A stretch of DNA of 5,495 nt from Dehalococcoidales bacterium (GTDB lineage Bacteria; Chloroflexota; Dehalococcoidia; Dehalococcoidales; Fen-1064). The position numbers and the translations under genes were made by a program. Location of the stretch: the NCBI GenBank assembly GCA_028712845.1, contig JAQTPO010000062.1, positions 1-5,495 on the forward strand, in the 5' to 3' direction. Shown in pieces: positions 1-5,495 of this stretch. The notes beneath the pieces are model-generated. The model was not told the DNA's origin. It saw only the letters and a list, made by a program, of their open reading frames with translations, and did no database searches. How positions within the stretch are numbered: the first letter of the stretch is position 1; each line of letters starts with the position of its first letter.

Positions 1-318
1 GCTGGCTGGTTGTCGGTGGAGCGTCAGGTAGGACAGACCGGTAAAACTGTCCGCCCCAAGATTTACTTTGCCTGTGGTATCAGTGGCGCTATCCAGCATC
101 TCGTGGGGATGCAGGATTCGGATGTCATCATTGCCATCAATCGCGACCACAATGCGCCTATTTTCGAGGTGGCGACTTACGGCGTTGTCGGCGACCTTTT
201 CCAGATTGTACCGGGTATTACCAATCATATCCGCCAACTCCGCACCACCAAGCGAAATACTGGCAACGCTGATAATACTGTATGCGCGCCGGAGGCTAAG
301 ACAAATGGATCCAGTTAG
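1..318 (+). CDS. etfA: Electron transfer flavoprotein alpha subunit, C-terminal part (5' end outside window)
   Basis: The reading frame is open from base 1 and ends at TAG 316-318, giving the last 105 residues of EtfA. This is the FAD-binding domain II. Visible family motifs are GQTGKTV (residues 11-17 of the fragment), GISGAIQH (26-33), the AINRD..APIF segment (45-55) and [10 protein letters not shown] (58-67). With EtfB, EtfA forms a soluble heterodimer that takes electrons from acyl-CoA or other flavin dehydrogenases and hands them to a membrane acceptor. Here the likely acceptor is encoded by the very next gene, which overlaps this one by 14 bases, so the two are almost certainly co-transcribed and translationally coupled. 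After the usual end of the domain (about residue 81) there is an extra polar tail of roughly 24 residues, whose codons also hold the next gene's ribosome binding site. Whether this ETF bifurcates electrons cannot be decided, because EtfB is not in the window. The family call is secure. Confidence 0.95.
   Translation, partial: AGWLSVERQVGQTGKTVRPKIYFACGISGAIQHLVGMQDSDVIIAINRDHNAPIFEVATYGVVGDLFQIVPGITNHIRQLRTTKRNTGNADNTVCAPEAKTNGSS
291..295 (+). promoter_or_regulatory. Ribosome binding site of the Fe-S oxidoreductase gene
   Basis: GGAGG lies 9 bases upstream of ATG 305-307, inside the last codons of etfA. It supports 305 as the true start. The same frame is open further upstream to base 68, but that stretch is an out-of-frame reading of the conserved EtfA coding region and would add 79 residues unlike anything expected in this family. 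Confidence 0.8.
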
Positions 319-2308
319 TGGAGTACTCGGTTTTGTTTTGTTTTGGGGATTGACCGCATTAGCGGCGGGAATTTTCTTTGTTAAAAGTTATCAACTTTTG
401 AAGTTGGTATCGCTCGGCCGTGGTGGTGAAAAGCTCACCGTAACAGTGAAAAAAGCTATTGGGGCTGTAGGTCATTTTGTTGCCCAGGAATGCCAGTTCA
501 AGAACATACGTAAAAAGGACAGAGCCGGTATAGGTCACCTTTTTATGATGTGGGGGTTCCTTTTCTTTGTGACCTATTATGTGCTCTTCATCGTGGTTGC
601 CTCCGGATTTGGCATATCAGACACGATGGAACACAACGCTTTTTATGCGGTTTATTGCTGGATTATGGATATCGTGGCTCCGTTTGTCTTTATCGGAGCT
701 TTATGGGGTATCCTCCGTCGCTTTTTTGTCAAGACTACGAGGCTGGAAGGGCAACGAACGTGGGAAGCATTATTTATTCTTATTACTGTGTTGTTTCATC
801 CCATTACCCATGTCGGTAAAATTGCTACCCAGATTGCGGCAGGCAGTCCGCCGGCTGGCCTCGGGTTAGCTACCCCGCCAATAAGCACCCTGTTGGCTAA
901 TCTCTACGCCAATTCAACACGTATCGAGGCGTGGCACACATTCTGGTTCTGGGCGCACTGGATTTTCGTTATTGTAGTCCTGGCGATTATCGCTTACACC
1001 CGTTATTTGCACGTTATTGCCGCCGCTATCAATGACATTATGCGCCCCGAACGGAAGGGTACACTCGCTCCCATTGACCTGAATGACAAGAGGACTTTCG
1101 GAGTCGGACGGGTAGATAATTTTACCCGGAGACAATTAATGGACACGTATGCCTGTGTGGTCTGTGGTTACTGTCAGGATGCTTGCCCGGCTAACTTCAC
1201 CCAAAAACCGCTTAATCCGCGATTGATTGTCAGGGACGTTAAATCCAATCTGTTCACCAATGGTCCGCTACTGTTACATAAAAAAGAGCCATCGTTAGCT
1301 TTAATTGGTGGCGGCAAAGAGGGAAGTATCTCAGAGGAAGCTCTCTGGGCGTGTACTACCTGCTATGCCTGTATGGAGGTCTGTCCGGTCTATATTGAGC
1401 ATGTCCCGAAGATTATCGAAATGCGCCGCCATCTTGTACAGATGCAATCGAAATTCCCGGGCGAACTGCTTAATCTTTTCGAGAATATGGAGCAAAGGAG
1501 CAATCCGTGGGGTATTGTGCCATCAGACCGTGTAAAATGGGCGACAGACATTGATGTTAAGTATTTTGAAGCCGGTAAGACGGAATACCTTTTCTATGTC
1601 GGGTGCTTCGGCTCTTTTGATTCCCGTTCCAAACAAACGACCGTCGCCATTGCAAAAATACTTGATGCCGCCGGTGTTTCATGGGGCATATTGGGCAAGG
1701 ATGAGAAATGCTGTGGCGACAGCCTGCGCCGACTGGGCAATGAATATGTCTATGACCGTATGGCGCGCGAAAACATCAAGTTCTATCAGGAAAAGGGTAT
1801 CACTAAGATTATCACCGAGTGCCCGCACTGCTTCACGGTGCTGAAAAACGAATATCCTCAGTATGGCGCCAAATTCGAAGTGATGCATCACACCGAGTTT
1901 ATTAATCAGTTGCTCAAAGAAGGTAAATTGAAGCTGAATGGTACCATTGATGTCGGGAAACTGGTAATCCATGATTCCTGCTATCTGGGACGTCACAACA
2001 ATATTTATGAAGCTCCCCGCGCTGTTGTTGCCGCTGCAACCGGTAAGACGCCGATTGAGATGGACAGGAATCGTAAGCGCGGCTTTTGCTGTGGCGCCGA
2101 CGGTGGTCGCATGTGGCTGGAAGAGAGCGTCGGCAAGCGTATTTACGTCGAGCGCACAGAAGAAGCACTGAAGAAAGACCCTCAGACCATTTGCGTTGCC
2201 TGTCCTTACTGTATGACGATGTTTGCGGATGGACTCAAAGACAAGGGTGTTGAAAGCAAAGTTCAGGTGCTGGATGTGGCGGAGATTGTGGCGAAGGCGC
2301 TGAAATAA
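305..2308 (+). CDS. Membrane-bound Fe-S / heterodisulfide-reductase-like oxidoreductase, probable ETF:quinone oxidoreductase (EMO/FadF/EtfD type)
   Basis: This 667-residue protein probably takes electrons from ETF at the cytoplasmic face and passes them to membrane quinone. The N-terminal third is a NarI-like membrane domain with about five hydrophobic segments (near residues 6-27, 76-99, 113-136, 152-175 and 213-236). His78, His165, His169, His211 and His218 lie in or beside them and are candidate haem b ligands. A ferredoxin-like domain with two 4Fe-4S motifs follows: Cys284/287/290/294 and Cys350/353/356/360, each ending in Cys-Pro. The C-terminal half has two CCG (HdrB/GlpC-like) modules: Cys434, CCG 469-471 and CPHC 506-509; then Cys559, CCG 595-597 and CPYC 633-636. 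The start at 305 is chosen from GGAGG 9 bases upstream and a sensible N-terminus before the first membrane helix. The architecture matches the proteins called EMO in Geobacter, FadF in Bacillus and EtfD in mycobacteria. Overlap with etfA supports ETF as partner. All expected cysteines are present, so it looks intact. The electron acceptor is inferred from family and context; direct heterodisulfide reduction is less likely. Confidence 0.9.
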   Translation: MDPVSGVLGFVLFWGLTALAAGIFFVKSYQLLKLVSLGRGGEKLTVTVKKAIGAVGHFVAQECQFKNIRKKDRAGIGHLFMMWGFLFFVTYYVLFIVVASGFGISDTMEHNAFYAVYCWIMDIVAPFVFIGALWGILRRFFVKTTRLEGQRTWEALFILITVLFHPITHVGKIATQIAAGSPPAGLGLATPPISTLLANLYANSTRIEAWHTFWFWAHWIFVIVVLAIIAYTRYLHVIAAAINDIMRPERKGTLAPIDLNDKRTFGVGRVDNFTRRQLMDTYACVVCGYCQDACPANFTQKPLNPRLIVRDVKSNLFTNGPLLLHKKEPSLALIGGGKEGSISEEALWACTTCYACMEVCPVYIEHVPKIIEMRRHLVQMQSKFPGELLNLFENMEQRSNPWGIVPSDRVKWATDIDVKYFEAGKTEYLFYVGCFGSFDSRSKQTTVAIAKILDAAGVSWGILGKDEKCCGDSLRRLGNEYVYDRMARENIKFYQEKGITKIITECPHCFTVLKNEYPQYGAKFEVMHHTEFINQLLKEGKLKLNGTIDVGKLVIHDSCYLGRHNNIYEAPRAVVAAATGKTPIEMDRNRKRGFCCGADGGRMWLEESVGKRIYVERTEEALKKDPQTICVACPYCMTMFADGLKDKGVESKVQVLDVAEIVAKALK

Positions 2309-2334
2309 ACAGAATATTGCAATGAGTTGAAATC

Positions 2335-2366
2335 AAGAAAGGCGGGTAATTTTACCCGCCTTTCTT
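2335..2366. terminator. Bidirectional rho-independent terminator between convergent operons
   Basis: A perfect 14-bp inverted repeat has arms 2335-2348 and 2353-2366 around the loop ATTT. The GC-rich core GGCGGGTA/TACCCGCC is flanked by AAGAAA on one side and TTTCTT on the other, so a U-rich tail follows the core whichever strand is transcribed. It lies 26 bases after the stop of the Fe-S oxidoreductase and 20 bases beyond the stop of hisB, so it can end both transcripts. The rest of the 78-base gap holds nothing recognisable. Confidence 0.9.
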
Positions 2367-2386
2367 ATTATTTGGTACAGGAATGA

Positions 2387-2977
2387 TTATTTTTCGATTC
2401 TCTGCTTGGTGCTGGGTAATTCACCGCTGGTGCGTGCGTCAATGCGTGTGGCAATGTCCAGCGCTCTGCCCAGTGCTTTGAACAGAGCCTCGGCTTTATG
2501 ATGGTCGTTCGTGCCGTAGAGCACGCGGGCGTGCAGATTCAACCTGCCTTCCATCGCAAAGGATTCCAGAAAATGACGGATGAGGTCGGAATGGAAGCCG
2601 CGCATATCGTTCCGCTTAAACTCAGCATCCAGTATGCAGTAGCCACGTCCGCTCAGGTCGATTGCCACGCTTGCCAGCGCTTCGTCCATCGGCACAGTGG
2701 CATCAGCCATCCGTGCGATGCCAAGCTTTTCGCCGAGAGCTTCATTGAAAGCTTTACCCAGACAGATGGCGATATCCTCAGTGACATGGTGCTCATCATC
2801 GCCTGAAGCAGTGAGTTTCAGGTCGAGGCGTCCATGCTTGGCGGTTTGTGAAATCAGGTGGTCGAGCATCTTGATGCCGGTATCGATCTCATACTTGCCT
2901 GTTCCATCGAGGTTCAAAGTCAGGCTGATATTCGTTTCCTGAGTCGCTCTTTTGATAGTTGATTTTCGTTTTGCCAT
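2387..2977 (-). CDS. hisB: Imidazoleglycerol-phosphate dehydratase (monofunctional)
   Basis: HisB is a cytoplasmic, Mn-dependent enzyme that dehydrates imidazole glycerol phosphate to imidazole acetol phosphate, the substrate of HisC encoded just upstream. The 196 residues match the usual length of the single-domain enzyme; there is no N-terminal histidinol-phosphatase domain as in enteric HisB. Metal and active-site motifs of the two internal repeats are intact: TGIKMLDH (33-40) with His48, DEHHVTED (61-68), the second-repeat region ending in FHSDLIRHF (128-136), and [17 protein letters not shown] (157-173). The C-terminal PSTK motif (188-191) is present, but the usual following glycine is Gln. 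The start is ATG 2977-2975, preceded by AGGAGG at 2992-2987. The gene begins 5 bases after the hisC stop and its ribosome binding site lies within the last hisC codons, so the two are co-transcribed and probably translationally coupled. It is the last gene of the cluster before the shared terminator. Confidence 0.97.
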   Translation of the reverse strand: MAKRKSTIKRATQETNISLTLNLDGTGKYEIDTGIKMLDHLISQTAKHGRLDLKLTASGDDEHHVTEDIAICLGKAFNEALGEKLGIARMADATVPMDEALASVAIDLSGRGYCILDAEFKRNDMRGFHSDLIRHFLESFAMEGRLNLHARVLYGTNDHHKAEALFKALGRALDIATRIDARTSGELPSTKQRIEK

Positions 2978-2982
2978 TTTTT

Positions 2983-4068
2983 CTAGCCTCCTATTTCGTG
3001 GAGTGTTTTGATGAGGGCATCGGTGTGCTCCGGTTTACCTACGCTAAAACGGATACAATCTTTGATGCGCGGCTGGTCGAAGTAGCGGACAAGGATGCCC
3101 TTTGCCTGCAGTTGTCTATAGAGCTTTTTTGCTTCAATATTACGCACCCGGCAGAGAATGAAATTTGATTGCGACGGGTAAACTGTCAGCCAATCGATTT
3201 TTTGTAACAGGGTGAAAAGCCGCTTTCTTTCGTCTATGAGTTTCCGGACGCTATCCATCAGGTAATCGATGTCTTTAAACGATTCTGCCACTGCCACCAG
3301 CGCTGCGACATTGACATTATAGGGGATTTTGATGCGGAGGATGAAATCGGCAATCTGCGGAGGGAAAATGCCATAGCCCACTCTCAAACCTGCCAACCCA
3401 GCCCATTTGCTGAAAGTACGCAATACAATCAGGTTGTCATATTTTTCCACAAGCGGAATGACGGTCTGCCGGCAGAACTCGTAATAGGCTTCATCCACCA
3501 CGACAGGCACGCCTGTATCCAGCAGCTCGATGATATCCTTTTCAGAGGTCAGGTTGCCGGTGGGGTTGTTTGGATTGGTAACGAAGATGATTTTTGTCTT
3601 TTTACTGATTGCGGCTTTTACACCGGCAATATCGATATTGAAATTATCATCACGAGGAATTTCCACCAGTGTGCCGTTGCAGAGTTTCGTGCTGAAACTG
3701 TAAATGCCGAAGGTCGGTGTGCAGTTGATGACCTCATCGCCCTTGTTTACCAGCAACCTGATGAGCATGTCAATCAACTGGTTACTGCCATTCCCCGCCA
3801 CGATATACTTAGCATCGATACCGGCATAGCCTGCCAGCATTTTCCGCAGTTTCTCCTGTCCGTCATCGGGGTAGATATTAAACTGTTTATATCCGGCGAG
3901 AGCTTTATTCACGCGCGGTGAACAGCCGTAGGGGTTTTCATTGGCATCCAACTTGATGATGTCTTCAGGGGCGATGGCAATCTTGCCTTCAAGCGTTTCA
4001 GGAGAAGTGGCGGCGGAGTACCCCCCGAAGGAAAGCAGTTCTTTCCGTATTAATTTTTCTATACCCAT
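2983..4068 (-). CDS. hisC: Histidinol-phosphate aminotransferase
   Basis: HisC is a PLP-dependent fold-type I, class II aminotransferase that converts imidazole acetol phosphate and glutamate to histidinol phosphate and 2-oxoglutarate in the cytoplasm. The 361-residue product has the normal HisC length. Visible family motifs are ANENPYG (42-48), AGNGSNQ (91-97), NPNNPTG (165-171), VDEAYYEF (191-198), the PLP-lysine motif [16 protein letters not shown] (218-233, Lys221, with Arg229 beside it) and the substrate-carboxylate arginine motif IRFSVG (339-344, Arg340). The start chosen is ATG 4068-4066, with GGAG 5 bases upstream. A TTG ten codons earlier (4098-4096) is in frame, but it lies inside the hairpin arm before the T run and has no good ribosome binding site. 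The gene follows hisD after a 64-base gap and is 5 bases from hisB. HisC-like enzymes can also act on aromatic amino acids, but placement between hisD and hisB makes histidine synthesis the clear main role. Confidence 0.97.
   Translation of the reverse strand: MGIEKLIRKELLSFGGYSAATSPETLEGKIAIAPEDIIKLDANENPYGCSPRVNKALAGYKQFNIYPDDGQEKLRKMLAGYAGIDAKYIVAGNGSNQLIDMLIRLLVNKGDEVINCTPTFGIYSFSTKLCNGTLVEIPRDDNFNIDIAGVKAAISKKTKIIFVTNPNNPTGNLTSEKDIIELLDTGVPVVVDEAYYEFCRQTVIPLVEKYDNLIVLRTFSKWAGLAGLRVGYGIFPPQIADFILRIKIPYNVNVAALVAVAESFKDIDYLMDSVRKLIDERKRLFTLLQKIDWLTVYPSQSNFILCRVRNIEAKKLYRQLQAKGILVRYFDQPRIKDCIRFSVGKPEHTDALIKTLHEIGG
2987..2992 (-). promoter_or_regulatory. Ribosome binding site of hisB
   Basis: On the minus strand AGGAGG stands 9 bases before ATG 2977-2975. 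It is formed by the last sense codons of hisC (Ile-Gly-Gly), just before the hisC TAG at 2985-2983. This strong site fixes the hisB start and suggests that ribosomes finishing hisC can reinitiate on hisB. Confidence 0.85.
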
Positions 4069-4073
4069 TGTGT

Positions 4074-4077
4074 CTCC
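4074..4077 (-). promoter_or_regulatory. Ribosome binding site of hisC
   Basis: On the minus strand GGAG lies 5 bases before ATG 4068-4066. It favours this ATG over the in-frame TTG at 4098-4096. The overlapping ATG at 4079-4077 is out of frame. Confidence 0.65.
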
Positions 4078-4081
4078 ATTT

Positions 4082-4125
4082 AAAAAAATCCCTCTCAATC
4101 TCCCTTTGTGAAAGGGAGAGGATTG
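4082..4125 (-). terminator. Hairpin plus T-run in the hisD-hisC gap: possible internal terminator/attenuator or dispersed palindrome
   Basis: An 8-bp perfect stem (CTCCCTTT at 4100-4107 with AAAGGGAG at 4111-4118) closes a 3-base loop. An alternative outer pairing joins CCTCTC 4091-4096 with GAGAGG 4116-4121, and CAAT 4096-4099 can pair with ATTG 4122-4125. Read on the minus strand, the direction of his transcription, the hairpin is followed by one A and then seven T (4088-4082), the form of a rho-independent terminator. It begins 7 bases after the hisD stop and ends 5 bases before the hisC ribosome binding site. It could reduce hisC-hisB expression relative to hisD, stabilise the hisD 3' end, or be a scattered intergenic palindrome; function is not shown by sequence alone. 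Confidence 0.55.
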
Positions 4126-4132
4126 ATCTCTA

Positions 4133-5419
4133 TTATTTCTTCTTCTTCGTATTTTTCAGGCGCAGTTCTATTGCCTGTGCGTGTGCATCCAATCCTTCAG
4201 CGCGGGCAATCGTACTCGCCGCTTTACCGGCAAGGTTAATCAGCGCATCCCCCACGCTGCTGACGTTAGTGAGCTTCAGAAAATCCAGCACATTAAGCGG
4301 AGAGCTGAATCTCGCCGTGCCTTCAGTCGGCAGGGTGTGTGACGGGCCGGAAATGTAATCGCTCATCGCCACTGTAGCTTTCTGTCCGTAGATAATACAA
4401 CCTGCATTCGTAATGCGTTCCTCATAGGCAGTATTCGGCTTTGTCAGCAGTAAAACATGTTCGGGGGCATAGAGGTTAGTCAGATCAATCGCTTCTTCCA
4501 TGTTTTTCACAATGACCATCATGCCATTGTTTTCTAGGGCTTCTTTTATGATTGCCTGCCGTGATAAAGTCTTCATCTGCTGTTCAATCGTCTGCATCAC
4601 TTTGCCGGCAAGTGAGTGTGAATTGGTAATCAGGATTGCCGACGATAGACCGCCATGCTCCGCCTGCGCCAGCAAATCAGACGCACAATAGGCAGGATCA
4701 GCCATCTCATCAGCAATGACGACCACCTCGGAAGGTCCCTGAAGTCCATCGATACCTACGACGCCGTAAACCAGTTTCTTTGCCAGAAAGACGTAGATGT
4801 TACCTGGCCCGCAAATTTTATCCACTCTGGGAATAGATTCCGTACCGAAAGCCAGGGCGGCAATTGCCTGTGCCCCGCCGATGGAAAAAATCCGGTTGAC
4901 GCCTGCGATATCAGCCGCAATCAAAATCGCCGGTGAAATTTTGCCGTCTTTACCCGGCGGTGTCACCAGAACAACTTCTTTGACACCGGCTACCTTTGCC
5001 GGGATGGCGGTCATCAAAACCGTCGATGGATAACTGGCAGTGCCGCCGGGGGCATAAACGCCCACCCGCTCCAGCGGTCTGACCATCCAGCCGGTTTTGC
5101 CGTGAGTGTAGGTGTGCAGAGCGCGTTCCTTTTGCATCTGGTGGAAATTGCCGATACGCTCCGCCGCCAGTTTCAGAGCATCTACCAGCTTTGCATCAAC
5201 TTTCTTATAGGCGGCTTTAATCTGTGCGGATTTTACTTCCAGCGCAGATAATTTTGCGCCGTCGAATTTCTCTGTCAGTTCAAAGAGGGCTTTATCCCCT
5301 CTCCTGCGGACATCATCGATAATATTTTTTACAGCGGGTTCCTGTTTGAATTCCAGAGTAGCAGGAGCCTGCCGGTCAAGTAGTTTTTTTGCTTTGCTGA
5401 AACCTTCGATAATTTTCAA
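4133..5419 (-). CDS. hisD: Histidinol dehydrogenase
   Basis: HisD is a zinc-dependent cytoplasmic enzyme that oxidises L-histidinol to L-histidine in two NAD-linked steps, the end of the pathway. The 428 residues match the usual length. The family signature runs through CGPGNIYV (203-210) to GIDGLQGPSEVVVIAD (222-237). By comparison with the E. coli enzyme, the zinc ligands are Gln252, His255 (QAEHG), Asp354 (SDYISGPSHTLPT) and His413 (GLDAHAQAI), and the catalytic pair is Glu320-His321 (APEH). All are present. The start is TTG 5419-5417: a TAA lies in frame two codons upstream (5425-5423), GAGG is 6 bases before it, and the encoded MKIIEGF start is typical. The C-terminus ends in four lysines from a short AAG run. 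It is the first his gene in the window; more his genes, such as hisG, could lie beyond the right edge. Only 76 upstream bases are visible, and no T-box or his leader peptide can be seen in them. Confidence 0.97.
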   Translation of the reverse strand: MKIIEGFSKAKKLLDRQAPATLEFKQEPAVKNIIDDVRRRGDKALFELTEKFDGAKLSALEVKSAQIKAAYKKVDAKLVDALKLAAERIGNFHQMQKERALHTYTHGKTGWMVRPLERVGVYAPGGTASYPSTVLMTAIPAKVAGVKEVVLVTPPGKDGKISPAILIAADIAGVNRIFSIGGAQAIAALAFGTESIPRVDKICGPGNIYVFLAKKLVYGVVGIDGLQGPSEVVVIADEMADPAYCASDLLAQAEHGGLSSAILITNSHSLAGKVMQTIEQQMKTLSRQAIIKEALENNGMMVIVKNMEEAIDLTNLYAPEHVLLLTKPNTAYEERITNAGCIIYGQKATVAMSDYISGPSHTLPTEGTARFSSPLNVLDFLKLTNVSSVGDALINLAGKAASTIARAEGLDAHAQAIELRLKNTKKKK

Positions 5420-5425
5420 TTCTTA

Positions 5426-5429
5426 CCTC
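5426..5429 (-). promoter_or_regulatory. Ribosome binding site of hisD (supports TTG start)
   Basis: On the minus strand GAGG stands 6 bases before TTG 5419-5417. Together with the in-frame TAA at 5425-5423 it makes this non-ATG codon the only plausible start for full-length HisD. Confidence 0.75.
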
Positions 5430-5434
5430 ACTTA

Positions 5435-5495
5435 CCATTGCGAGTCCCGATGTATTGCTGGATTCCTGCTCCCGTATCAGGTACGGGACAAGCTT
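5435..5495. repeat. Palindromic, probably interspersed, repeat at the right edge (incomplete)
   Basis: The stretch upstream of hisD contains a 7-bp perfect stem, TCCCGTA 5470-5476 with TACGGGA 5482-5488, around the loop TCAGG. The stem can be lengthened by GCT 5468-5470 pairing with AGC 5491-5493 across a small bulge. A second copy of the core, GTCCCG 5444-5449, is also complementary to CGGGAC 5484-5489, so an alternative larger hairpin is possible. The CATTGCGAG start and the hairpin around TACGGGAC resemble non-coding repeats scattered through many bacterial genomes. That resemblance is from memory, and only one partial copy is visible here. No -35/-10 promoter for hisD is convincing in it. 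Confidence 0.45.

Noticed and set aside
68..304. Extension of the Fe-S oxidoreductase gene upstream of 305, in frame
   Set aside because: The same bases encode conserved EtfA motifs in another frame. The extension has no family resemblance, and a good ribosome binding site precedes ATG 305.
914..2168. Minus-strand open frames opposite the Fe-S oxidoreductase gene (914-1135, 1679-1996, 1914-2168)
   Set aside because: The sense strand carries uninterrupted conserved cysteine motifs. The antisense products have no domain features and are best explained as shadows.
2498..2942. Plus-strand open frames within hisB (2498-2806 and 2697-2942)
   Set aside because: They are antisense readings of a fully conserved hisB, with no ribosome binding site and no recognisable product.
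4069..4098. Longer hisC start at TTG 4098-4096
   Set aside because: The extra ten residues are encoded by the hairpin arm and T run, lack a ribosome binding site and do not fit the HisC N-terminus. ATG 4068 has GGAG 5 bases before it.
4137..4149. Short TTC/AAG trinucleotide run at the 3' end of hisD as a possible slippage or phase-variation tract
   Set aside because: There are only about four units, coding for the terminal lysines just before the stop. A change in repeat number would alter only a tail outside the catalytic core.

Overview
The window holds two convergent gene groups separated by a strong two-way terminator at 2335-2366. The left group, on the + strand, is the 3' end of an electron-transfer flavoprotein alpha subunit gene (etfA, 1-318). 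It overlaps by 14 bases a gene for a 667-residue membrane-bound iron-sulphur oxidoreductase (305-2308). The right group, on the - strand, is a compact histidine-biosynthesis cluster in the order hisD (5419-4133), hisC (4068-2983), hisB (2977-2387).

The left pair matches a known arrangement in which ETF passes electrons from flavin dehydrogenases, typically acyl-CoA dehydrogenases, to a membrane protein of the EMO/FadF/EtfD type. That protein would carry them through Fe-S and CCG-type clusters, and probably haem, to the quinone pool. The right group supplies three enzymes of one pathway: HisB makes imidazole acetol phosphate, HisC transaminates it to histidinol phosphate, and HisD oxidises histidinol to histidine. 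The histidinol-phosphate phosphatase is not in the window, and HisB here is the short, dehydratase-only form.

The non-coding stretches are all short. The 78-base convergent gap holds the shared terminator. The 64-base hisD-hisC gap holds a hairpin followed by a run of seven T, which may be an internal terminator or attenuator, or a dispersed palindrome. The 76 bases upstream of hisD, up to the window edge, hold a palindrome that looks like part of an interspersed repeat. No RNA gene, mobile-element gene, CRISPR array or origin is visible.

The organism is a bacterium of moderate GC content, probably anaerobic or with flexible respiration and using ETF-linked oxidation of organic or fatty acids. 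The single-domain HisB argues against enteric bacteria. The gene mix and the style of intergenic palindromes suggest an uncultured lineage such as Chloroflexota (Dehalococcoidia-like), but this is a low-confidence impression that the sequence alone cannot prove. No previously undescribed system is evident; the most interesting points are the repeat-like palindromes and the hairpin inside the his cluster.
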